The notes beneath the pieces were generated by a model that did no database searches, was not told the DNA's origin, and saw nothing but the letters and a program-made list of their open reading frames with translations. From Firmicutes bacterium ADurb.Bin193 (GTDB taxonomy: Bacteria > Bacillota > Clostridia > Monoglobales > Firm-18): 64,000 nt of DNA. Shown in pieces: positions 9,014-16,228 of the stretch. The stretch covers positions 79,101 to 143,100 of the forward strand of contig MWCQ01000003.1 of NCBI GenBank assembly GCA_002070105.1. The letters run 5' to 3'. The position numbers and the translations under genes were made by a program. Positions within the stretch are counted from its first letter, which is position 1. Each line of letters starts with the position of its first letter.

Positions 9014-10315
9014 CTAATTAAGAAGCGCCGCAATAGCCGTTCCGATAAGGGTTGCACTGTCCGCCTGAACAAATTCGCAGTATGTACCCTTTTTATCATT
9101 TAAGAATGTTCTTATGTAATAGTCAAGCTTACCCCGCAGCAGCTTTGACTTATAAAAGGTCGTCCCCTCTGCCGCAACACACACAGGCATTGACGGGTCG
9201 GTCCCCTTCCCTGTTTTCATAACAACCGCCGATATATTAACCGCAACAAGCTTTGCCGCCCTTTCAAGCATTGCATCTATTAAATAGTACAAAACAAGCC
9301 TGTCGTTTCGGTCGCAAATCCTTGCCAGAGCATTATCACCAAAGGGATAGTAAAGAAAATCGTCGATTGCTTTTGAGGAAAGCTCTGAAATCTTCCTTAT
9401 GCCTTCGGTGAATTTTCCGCCGAAGAGGTCGTCGGCCGCCGCTTTCTTAAATACCGTAAGCATAAGCCCGCCCTGGTACCCGCCGGAAATCATTTTTTCG
9501 AACTTATACCGGTCGGGGTTAACGGTGCTTTTATCGAACTCGGCGTCGATTATGCCTCTTTCCGCCTTGTCATAAGCCCCCGACTCGATGTTTATAAGCA
9601 TTGCGCCTTGCGATGCCGATATTTCGGGCGATTTTTTAATATTTTTGTTTGCCTCGACATAACAGGTGTTTGTGCCCGTGCCGAGTATAAAGCCGATATA
9701 GCTGTCAAAAACCCTGTCGGGATATGCGGCCCTTCCGCCCAAAAGCGTTGCTACCGTATCATTAAGCAAAACAATGCTTTTATCTTCCGTATGCCCCTTG
9801 TTTTTCAATGCATCCAGAAGGCTTTTGCCCACAAGCATCCCTTCGGCACCCCTTACGCGGACCTCCTTGCAAAAAGATATAAGCTTTCCGTCTTTATTTG
9901 GCAGTATCTCTGTGGGGTATGAAAAACAAAAGCCGATTTTGTTGCTTTTTTCAAGCACGGGCCCTAAATACCTGCAAATCGTGTCAAAAAACTCATCGGT
10001 GCCGATTTCGCCTTCGGTGCCGGGCATGGGGTACTTTTGAAAATCCTCTATAACCGGCTTTTTGTCACTGTCAAAGTACACCGTCGCAACCCGAAAATTC
10101 GTGCCGCCGGCGTCCATAACAATAACCTTTTCGCCCACGGGAATATCCTTATCCATGCTGATATATGTGGGAATCATTTTAAGCGAGCTTTTTTGCCCCG
10201 CAAGCCCCTTTTCCATATCGGACAAAAACAAATCGCAGGATTTTTCCATATCAATTCCCGCATAGTCCATCTTATACTTTTTCAGAAAATCGTTTACCCT
10301 ATCTTTAGTCATCAT
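9014..10315 (-). CDS. Eukaryotic-type hexokinase
   Basis: A 433-residue ATP-dependent hexose kinase of the hexokinase I/II family rather than the bacterial ROK or Glk type. The small domain has SLKMIPTYI and the phosphate-binding VIVMDAGGTNFRV. The large domain has VLLNDTVATLLGG with the catalytic Asp, IGFILGTGTNTCYVE, and a C-terminal adenosine-binding stretch AAEGTTFYKS. This family is uncommon in bacteria but is found in some Clostridia. Spacing to the neighbouring genes is short (22 and 60 nt), suggesting it phosphorylates hexoses released by the adjacent glycosidases. The ATG at 10315 follows TTGGAG. Confidence 0.85.
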   Translation of the reverse strand: MMTKDRVNDFLKKYKMDYAGIDMEKSCDLFLSDMEKGLAGQKSSLKMIPTYISMDKDIPVGEKVIVMDAGGTNFRVATVYFDSDKKPVIEDFQKYPMPGTEGEIGTDEFFDTICRYLGPVLEKSNKIGFCFSYPTEILPNKDGKLISFCKEVRVRGAEGMLVGKSLLDALKNKGHTEDKSIVLLNDTVATLLGGRAAYPDRVFDSYIGFILGTGTNTCYVEANKNIKKSPEISASQGAMLINIESGAYDKAERGIIDAEFDKSTVNPDRYKFEKMISGGYQGGLMLTVFKKAAADDLFGGKFTEGIRKISELSSKAIDDFLYYPFGDNALARICDRNDRLVLYYLIDAMLERAAKLVAVNISAVVMKTGKGTDPSMPVCVAAEGTTFYKSKLLRGKLDYYIRTFLNDKKGTYCEFVQADSATLIGTAIAALLN

Positions 10316-10337
10316 ATAACTCCAATCATACAGGTTA

Positions 10338-11252
10338 TTATATAATAAACTGGCTCATATACTTTTTGCTTAAAAGTAGTGATTTCTTTCTGTCGTCAAG
10401 TGTATCTTCAAACGCCTTGTCCTCAACCTCGATTACGGTACAGCCGCTGTATCTTATGTCGGTAAGCGCCGAAATAAACTTGCCCCATTTAATATCGCCG
10501 AAGCCCGGAAGCTTGGGTGAGTGATATGCAAGAGGTACAGCCATAATTCCGCACTCATTAAGCTTATCTTTGAATATCTTGCAGTCTTTAATGTGGATAT
10601 GGAATATCCTGTCCTTAAACTCATAAAGCGGCTTTATATAATCAATCTGTTGCCACAAAAGATGAGACGGGTCATAATTAAGTCCAAAGTTTTTGCTCGG
10701 TATTATCTCAAACATCTGCCTCCAGATAGCCGGAGTTGTCGCAAGATTACACCCGCCCGGCCATTCGTCGTTTGTAAAGAGCATGGGGCAGTTTTCAATA
10801 CCTATTTGAACATTGTTTTCCTCGGCGTACTTAACGATAGGCGCCCATACCTCTTTGAACATCTTAAGGTTTTCCTCAACGGACTTGTTTTTGTCCCTTC
10901 CGACAAAGGTGTTCATGGTTTTCAGCCCAAGCCTGCTCGCCGTTTTTATGACCTTTTTTATATGCTCTGCGTAAAACTCTCTCTTTTCGGGATCGGGGTC
11001 AAGCGGGTTGGGGTAGTAGCCGAGCGCAGATATTTCAACGCCCTTTTCCTTTGTAAAGTCTTTTATGTACTTTATTGTGTTATCGTCCGCTCTGGCTACA
11101 TCAATATGGGTTACGCCCGCATATCTTCTTTCCGCCTTACCTACCGGCCAGCAAAGAAACTCAACACATGAAAAACCGTTGTCGGATGCAAAGGTTATAA
11201 CCTCTTCAAAACTTAAATCCGCCAAAATCGCGCTTACAAAACCGAGTTTCAT
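10338..11252 (-). CDS. Sugar phosphate isomerase/epimerase-like TIM barrel
   Basis: A 304-residue xylose-isomerase-like barrel protein. Visible ligand positions are Glu in FSCVEFLCWP, Glu in IGIENCPM, Asp-x-x-His in LNYDPSHLLWQ, His in FHIHIKD, and a terminal Glu in TVIEVED. The ATG at 11252 (MKLGFVS) lies 9 nt after AAAGGAG; the earlier in-frame ATG at 11261 directly abuts that site and is unlikely. It follows a Gfo/Idh/MocA gene by 24 nt, a pairing typical of polyol (inositol-like) and 3-keto-sugar pathways. The substrate is unknown. Confidence 0.82.
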   Translation of the reverse strand: MKLGFVSAILADLSFEEVITFASDNGFSCVEFLCWPVGKAERRYAGVTHIDVARADDNTIKYIKDFTKEKGVEISALGYYPNPLDPDPEKREFYAEHIKKVIKTASRLGLKTMNTFVGRDKNKSVEENLKMFKEVWAPIVKYAEENNVQIGIENCPMLFTNDEWPGGCNLATTPAIWRQMFEIIPSKNFGLNYDPSHLLWQQIDYIKPLYEFKDRIFHIHIKDCKIFKDKLNECGIMAVPLAYHSPKLPGFGDIKWGKFISALTDIRYSGCTVIEVEDKAFEDTLDDRKKSLLLSKKYMSQFII

Positions 11253-11276
11253 TTTACGCATCTCCTTTACAATTAG

Positions 11277-12416
11277 TTATATCTTTACCCAAGAGTCGGT
11301 CTTATTGCTTTGAACGATTTTTTCGCAAAGGGATATTCCTCTAAGACCTGCGGAAAATTCGGGGTATTCCTTTACGGTTTTTTCGCCGGAAATAACGCCG
11401 TATATCTTTTTGAAATTCTGCTTAAATGTATCGGGGAAGCCTTCGTTATGCCCCCCGGGATAGTCTATAAGCTCTCTTGAGCCGGGATATACAAGTGAAG
11501 GGTCCCTAATCAGCAATTCGTTTGCGCCGTCTCTCTTGCCTATCCAAACCTCGTTGGGGCTTTCGGATGTCCATGCCGCTGCTTTTTTCGAGCCTGCGAT
11601 TTCAAAGGTTATCCTGTTCTTTCTTCCCGCACATACCTGGCTTACTGTAAGAGCGCCCCTTGCGCCGTTGTCAAACCTGAATATTACGGTAGCGTAATCC
11701 TCGGTATTTATCGGAACCTCTTTATAATCCTCAGGCTTTAAAAGCTTACCCGCATAGGTTTCAATGGGTTTTAAGGGCTTCTTTCTTGTTTTGTGGAAGG
11801 TTGCGAAATCCGCAAAAACCTCTGTGGCACGAAGCCCCGTAATAAACTCTATAAGATCCATCCAGTGCGAACCGATATCCGCAACAGCCCTCGACTCGCC
11901 CGCCGTTTCAGGCTCAAGCCTCCAATTATAGTCCGTATCATAAAACAGCCAGTCCTGAAGGTATGACCCGTGAACAGAAAAAATACGACCCATATCGCCG
12001 TTTTCAATCGCGGCTTTAATCTGCTGAACCAGCGGATAAAATCTTACATTAAAATTGACGGCGTTAACAAGTCCCTTTTGCTCCGCAAGCGCAACAAGCT
12101 CCTCGGTTTCACTCTTGTTTGTGGTCAGAGGCTTTTCGCATACGACATGCTTGCCCGCACTCAATGCCGCCTTAGCCATCATGTAATGAAGATGGTTGGG
12201 CGTGCATATATGTACGCAGTCAATATCCTTGCTGTTTATAAGCTGTTGCCAGTCACTGTAATATGTATCGACTCCGAGTTGCTCCGCTTTAGCTTTAACA
12301 ACGCTTTCGTCATCTGCTATCGCCACGACATTAACATTGCTAAGCCTCCGAAGCGCCTCAATATGAGCAACACCTATAAAGCCCACTCCGATTATTCCCG
12401 CATTTATTTTTTTCAT
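11277..12416 (-). CDS. Gfo/Idh/MocA family oxidoreductase
   Basis: A 379-residue NAD(P)-dependent sugar or polyol dehydrogenase. The Rossmann motif is [15 protein letters not shown] at the N-terminus. The EKP motif that carries the catalytic Lys is in [14 protein letters not shown], and the substrate helix [15 protein letters not shown] supplies a His. The C-terminal alpha/beta domain follows from about residue 130. No Tat signal is visible, so it is cytoplasmic. It is the first gene after the terminator at 12499-12529 and probably opens a transcript through 10338-11252 and further left. Oxidation of a released sugar to the 3-keto form is inferred from the neighbouring TIM barrel. Confidence 0.87.
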   Translation of the reverse strand: MKKINAGIIGVGFIGVAHIEALRRLSNVNVVAIADDESVVKAKAEQLGVDTYYSDWQQLINSKDIDCVHICTPNHLHYMMAKAALSAGKHVVCEKPLTTNKSETEELVALAEQKGLVNAVNFNVRFYPLVQQIKAAIENGDMGRIFSVHGSYLQDWLFYDTDYNWRLEPETAGESRAVADIGSHWMDLIEFITGLRATEVFADFATFHKTRKKPLKPIETYAGKLLKPEDYKEVPINTEDYATVIFRFDNGARGALTVSQVCAGRKNRITFEIAGSKKAAAWTSESPNEVWIGKRDGANELLIRDPSLVYPGSRELIDYPGGHNEGFPDTFKQNFKKIYGVISGEKTVKEYPEFSAGLRGISLCEKIVQSNKTDSWVKI

Positions 12417-12498
12417 TTAAATATCACACCATTTCACATTATTCAGATTAAAAACATAGCTTAGCGCTAAAATTAAACCGATTTAATAACAATTTATA

Positions 12499-12529
12499 CG
12501 CCCCTAATGCTTTATTGCATATAGGGGCG
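12499..12529 (-). terminator. Intrinsic terminator of deoC
   Basis: An 8-bp arm CGCCCCTA (12499-12506) pairs with TAGGGGCG (12522-12529), and the loop holds a nested ATGC/GCAT pair. It lies 28 nt beyond the deoC stop and separates it from the next operon. Confidence 0.75.
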
Positions 12530-12556
12530 ATATTTGCGTTGAGGTCAGATTATTGT

Positions 12557-13249
12557 TTATTTTAATGTCCCGGCCTTTTCCCTTGCCCTTGCTTCGTCAA
12601 CGATAGCTGCCGTTGCTGTTGCTCCGAACCTTGTCGCACCGGCTGCCCTTACTTCAAGCGCCGCATCCAGCGTCCTTACACCGCCCGCGGCCTTGACCTT
12701 TACATTCTTACTGCAGGTTGCCCTCATAAGCTTAAGGTCGTCAATGGTAGCGCCGCCGGTTCCGAAACCTGTCGAGGTTTTAACATAATCGGCGCCTGCC
12801 CTTTCGCATATTATGCAGGCCTCTTTTTTCAATTCATCGGTAAGATAGCAGTTTTCAAGAATAACCTTTACTATTACATTATGTTTGTGAGCCACATCAA
12901 CCACGGCTTTTATATCCTTTTCAACATAATCAAAATCGCCCGACAAAAGCCTGCCGATATTCAGCACCATGTCCAATTCAACACAGCCGTCCTTAATCGC
13001 TTCCTCTGCCTCAAAAACCTTTACCGCGGTTTTGTTTGAACCGTGGGGAAAACCTATAACGGTGGTTGTAAGAACATTACTGCCTTCCAGCTCTTTTTTA
13101 GCAAGCGCAGCATCCGAAGGCTTTACACATACCGTAGCTACATCATACTCCTTTGCAAGGCGACAGCCGTCTATAACATTTTGTGTAGTAAGCTCCGACC
13201 TTAACAGTGAATGGTCAATCATTTTTGCAATATCCTTTGCTGAAATCAT
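12557..13249 (-). CDS. deoC: Deoxyribose-phosphate aldolase
   Basis: A 230-residue class I aldolase that splits 2-deoxyribose 5-phosphate into glyceraldehyde 3-phosphate and acetaldehyde. IDHSLLR at the N-terminus, VELDMVLNIG, VKVILENCYL, the Schiff-base lysine in DYVKTSTGFG and the second lysine in VKAAGGVRT are all present. The length is normal. It has its own promoter (13303-13331), its own terminator, and AGGAG before the ATG, so it is monocistronic within the block. In this setting it may process deoxy-sugar or nucleoside products; the acetaldehyde could feed an alcohol dehydrogenase. Confidence 0.95.
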   Translation of the reverse strand: MISAKDIAKMIDHSLLRSELTTQNVIDGCRLAKEYDVATVCVKPSDAALAKKELEGSNVLTTTVIGFPHGSNKTAVKVFEAEEAIKDGCVELDMVLNIGRLLSGDFDYVEKDIKAVVDVAHKHNVIVKVILENCYLTDELKKEACIICERAGADYVKTSTGFGTGGATIDDLKLMRATCSKNVKVKAAGGVRTLDAALEVRAAGATRFGATATAAIVDEARAREKAGTLK

Positions 13250-13302
13250 TTTAACATCTCCTATTCTTTATTTGTGCATAATTTTTGCATTTTCCTATAA
13301 AA

Positions 13303-13331
13303 ATTCTATCATAAGTTTTTATTAAATGCAA
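13303..13331 (-). promoter_or_regulatory. Promoter of deoC
   Basis: TTGCAT (13331-13326), a 17-nt spacer and TAGAAT (13308-13303) on the minus strand. The rest of the gap up to 13404 is AT-rich with nothing else recognisable. Confidence 0.6.
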
Positions 13332-13404
13332 TACCTATGGCGTTTAATGTCATCATAAAAACAAACAAAAAATTTCGACTTAATTTTTAAAAAATCTATT
13401 ATTC

Positions 13405-13465
13405 AAAAAAACAAGAGAAGCTTTGCCTGTTAAAGAAGGTCAAAAAAGCATTCTCTTGTTTTTTT
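13405..13465 (-). terminator. Terminator-like hairpin after the second Gfo/Idh/MocA gene
   Basis: Perfect 15-bp arms (13405-13419 and 13451-13465) with a 31-nt loop that can fold further through GCTTT and AAAGC. On the minus strand the distal arm ends in a run of seven T. It lies 100 nt past the stop at 13565; the stretch 13466-13564 holds nothing else I can identify. Confidence 0.65.
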
Positions 13466-13564
13466 CTTGTTGTTTTTCTATGCCATCAATTGAAAAAAAT
13501 TCGATTGTAGAAATTTTTTCTTTCCTTTGCGCGTTTCGACGAAGCGGGGGATATCTTAATGGCG

Positions 13565-14644
13565 TTACAGATTCCAGTCTAAAATTACCTCACGCTTTGT
13601 TTGCGAGGACTGATATATTGCATCCAAAATAAGATTGTTTGTAAGCCCTGTCATCTGATTTGAAATGCTTTCCTTCCCTTCGCGCACGCAATCGATAAAA
13701 TGTCTGAGCATTGCAGCTCTGCTATCTTCGGTGTTGTCGGGCTTTTCGATATCAACGGTAATGGAGCGGTCAAACCCTTCGGTGTAAAACTTTCCCTCGT
13801 TTTCCGTCATTTGCGCGCCGCCTTCGGTTCCGAACAGATAAAGCCAAGGGTTGCTTTCACCTATATCACCGTGCATAGCCCAGCTTACTTCAAGCGAAAG
13901 CATGCTTCCGTCCTCCATTCTTATAAGCGCGGTAGCAAGGTCGTCAACATCAAACCACCCGCTCATGTCGCGAGTTCCCCATGTTCCGAGCCCTATTTTG
14001 TTTTGTCCGAGCTCAGCGTATGTCGAACCGAAAACCGATACGGGCTTCGGATTCCCCATAAGATACAGAGCAAGGTCAATCATATGTACGCCGATATCAA
14101 TTAAAGCGCCGCCGCCCGACTCTTCTTTTCGGGTAAAGGCAGAACCCCAGCCGGGGATTCCCTTTCTTCTGAGCCATCCCGTCTTGGCATAGTAAATCCT
14201 GCCAAGCTCGCCGGCTTCTACATTCTGTTTAATTTCCCGGGAAAGCCAGTTCCACCTCATCTGATGCGGAACCATAACAATTTTTTTATACTCCTTCTGT
14301 GCCCTTACTATATCCTTTGCCGACCGGACATCAAATGCCATAGGCTTTTCAAGCATAATATGCTTCCCCGCCTTTAATGCATCAATTGCAATAGGCGCAT
14401 GATATTTATTGGGCACCGCAATAATAACCGCATCAATATCCTTGTCCTCAAGCATCTCGGTATATGTTTTGCATACACGAGGCACATTAAATTCCGCTGC
14501 GACCTTCTGTGCCGAAGGCTCAAAAACATCCGTTACGGCTGAAATAATAACCTCATCAGGAATCATGGACAGTTGTTGCAGATGAATCTTGCCTATGCTC
14601 CCCGTTCCGACTACTCCAAAGCACAGTTTCCCGTTTTTACTCAT
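13565..14644 (-). CDS. Gfo/Idh/MocA family oxidoreductase
   Basis: A 359-residue NAD(P)-dependent sugar dehydrogenase distinct from the one at 11277-12416. It has VVGTGSIGKIHLQQL for nucleotide binding, HIMLEKPMAFDVRS with the catalytic Lys, and GGGALIDIGVHMIDLALY with the substrate-proximal Asp and His. It is flanked by its own promoter (14681-14709) and terminator, so it is probably expressed singly. With the other Gfo-type enzyme and the two TIM barrels it suggests oxidative handling of an unusual sugar. The substrate is unknown. Confidence 0.87.
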   Translation of the reverse strand: MSKNGKLCFGVVGTGSIGKIHLQQLSMIPDEVIISAVTDVFEPSAQKVAAEFNVPRVCKTYTEMLEDKDIDAVIIAVPNKYHAPIAIDALKAGKHIMLEKPMAFDVRSAKDIVRAQKEYKKIVMVPHQMRWNWLSREIKQNVEAGELGRIYYAKTGWLRRKGIPGWGSAFTRKEESGGGALIDIGVHMIDLALYLMGNPKPVSVFGSTYAELGQNKIGLGTWGTRDMSGWFDVDDLATALIRMEDGSMLSLEVSWAMHGDIGESNPWLYLFGTEGGAQMTENEGKFYTEGFDRSITVDIEKPDNTEDSRAAMLRHFIDCVREGKESISNQMTGLTNNLILDAIYQSSQTKREVILDWNL

Positions 14645-14680
14645 ATAAACCGACTCCTTTTATCATGTATAATTGTCTTA

Positions 14681-14709
14681 ATTATATCTCATAATAAAGT
14701 ATATTGCAA
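14681..14709 (-). promoter_or_regulatory. Promoter of the 13565-14644 oxidoreductase
   Basis: TTGCAA (14709-14704), a 17-nt spacer and TATAAT (14686-14681) on the minus strand. It starts 3 nt from the terminator hairpin of the preceding gene. Confidence 0.7.
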
Positions 14710-14712
14710 TAT

Positions 14713-14739
14713 AAAAGGGGCAAAACTTTTGCCCCTTTT
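14713..14739 (-). terminator. Terminator of the 14755-15696 gene
   Basis: AAAAGGGGCAAAA (14713-14725) and TTTTGCCCCTTTT (14727-14739) form a near-perfect hairpin that ends in T residues on the minus strand, 15 nt beyond the stop codon. Confidence 0.8.
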
Positions 14740-14754
14740 AAAATATTCAAATAA

Positions 14755-15696
14755 CTATCTCTTTCCGATTCCAAGCTCAAATATAGTTGTCCATGAGTTT
14801 TCGTTGTTGCCGTTTCCGGTAAGCCTTATATAGCGGATGCTTTGTTCTGCAAAGCCGTAATACTCATAACCCCTTAGTTCCGCTGAAGCACCACTGCTTA
14901 CAATGCTTCCGATAATTGTAAAGTCTGTTCCGTTTACAGAACCCTCAAGATCAAAATTATATTTTCTTGAATTAGCTTTTGCAAAAGAAATTACAACACA
15001 GTCAACCGGCTTTACGCTTCCGAGGTCGAAGGTTATGGTTATTCCCGGGCTTCCGTAGGAAAATTGTGTTTCCGTGCTACCGTCATACAGACTTTCAGCT
15101 TGAGTTCCATTTGCGCCGGGAGCGCTTGTTTCAACCGCTGAAATAGTGTATTTTTCCTTCATAACTGTAGTAGCAGGAAGGATCTCTACACCGGCGGCAG
15201 GAGTAGGTGCTGCTGTCGGTGTGGGTGTAGGTGTCGGCGTAGGTGTAGGTGTCGGCTCAGGCTTTTTGGTCGTTATTACAACCTTGTTGCTTGCCTCTAT
15301 CCACTGTACATCTGCGCCGAGCGACTCGGAAATGAACCGGAGAGGTACCATCGTCCTATCCTGATGCAGCATTGCGGGTACATCCAATATCTTTTTAGCA
15401 CCGTTTACGGTTGCCTCGGTGTTTCCGATTTGAAGTACTATTGTTGTATCGTCCTTAACCGCTGTTACCGTTTCGGTTGCCTCCTCCCAAGATACGGTTG
15501 CTCCCATAATCTCAAAAATATAACGCATAGGTACCATTGTACGGTCATTTATAAGGATGGGTGCGGGGTCAAAGGTGTACAATGTACCGTCAATCTCTAC
15601 CTTGATTGCATCATCTGCAAAAATCGTTCCGAAGGACAATAGTGTTGCAATAGCCGTTGCCATGCATAGCAATCTTACAAAAGAGAGTTTTTTCAT
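14755..15696 (-). CDS. Secreted CuAO-N-like stalk plus discoidin protein
   Basis: A 313-residue exported protein. Residues 1-27 are a signal peptide (MKKLSFVRLLCMATAIATLL). Residues about 30-145 are a CuAO-N-like domain with paired NDRTMVPMRYIFEIMGA and QDRTMVPLRFISESLGA. A Pro-Thr linker and then a discoidin domain to the C-terminus (IRYIRLTGNGNNENSWTTIFE) follow. AGGAGGGG precedes the ATG. Part of the stalk coding DNA (15361-15489) is identical over 129 bp to the neighbouring propeller gene. It lacks any catalytic module and is probably a carbohydrate-binding surface protein. Confidence 0.8.
   Translation of the reverse strand: MKKLSFVRLLCMATAIATLLSFGTIFADDAIKVEIDGTLYTFDPAPILINDRTMVPMRYIFEIMGATVSWEEATETVTAVKDDTTIVLQIGNTEATVNGAKKILDVPAMLHQDRTMVPLRFISESLGADVQWIEASNKVVITTKKPEPTPTPTPTPTPTPTAAPTPAAGVEILPATTVMKEKYTISAVETSAPGANGTQAESLYDGSTETQFSYGSPGITITFDLGSVKPVDCVVISFAKANSRKYNFDLEGSVNGTDFTIIGSIVSSGASAELRGYEYYGFAEQSIRYIRLTGNGNNENSWTTIFELGIGKR
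15215..15255 (-). repeat. Hexanucleotide Pro-Thr linker repeat
   Basis: Tandem GGTGTA/GGTGTC-like hexamers on the plus strand encode alternating Pro-Thr in the minus-strand protein. A longer version lies at 21491-21562. Confidence 0.75.
15361..15489 (-). repeat. 129-bp identical segment (CuAO-N coding), copy 1
   Basis: Identical base for base to 16378-16506 in the next gene, with high similarity continuing on both sides. The related segment in the 21044-22003 gene is clearly diverged, so this pair looks recently copied or converted. Confidence 0.85.
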
Positions 15697-15764
15697 AACT
15701 TCCCCTCCTATAATAATTATATTATTTTAACAAACAAAAGATTAATCTTGTGTCTGAAACCAAA

Positions 15765-16228
15765 GTTGATTCTTACTTCAACCCGATCACAATTGTCATA
15801 CTTTTTACTTTTTCTTCACAATAACTAAATACATTTGGTTATTGTTACTGTTTTCGCCAAGCTCTATTGTGCTTCCGGCCGTAAATGATTTTTTGTAAAG
15901 ACTGAATGTAACCTCTTTATTAAGCGTCGCCAAAATATCCTCTCCGGTGTCGGTATAGCCGCTCATCCATTCAGGCTTGGACGGGTCCATATCGGTGTGC
16001 GCAATATATACATCGGCATCCGCAGTAATCTTAAAGGTTGCTACTGTGCCACCGGAGTTTTTGGAGTCATTTGCGGTCTTAATCCAATCCGCACCCTTTA
16101 CAGTGTCGGGTACTGTGTTTAAAACAAAATCCCTGTCTCCGTAGAAAACATCACCCTCCTGAATGTTGCTTGCTACTGACCACATTGAACCAAAGCCGTC
16201 CATTGCAACAAAGTCGGTTATAATCGAA
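15765..16228 (-). repeat. 464-bp near-identical repeat, copy 1
   Basis: Matches 21004-21467 with only about half a dozen differences. It covers the C-terminal module of the 15805-19065 gene, its stop codon and 40 bp of 3' flank. Identity through the non-coding flank shows recent duplication or gene conversion rather than protein-level constraint. Confidence 0.9.
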
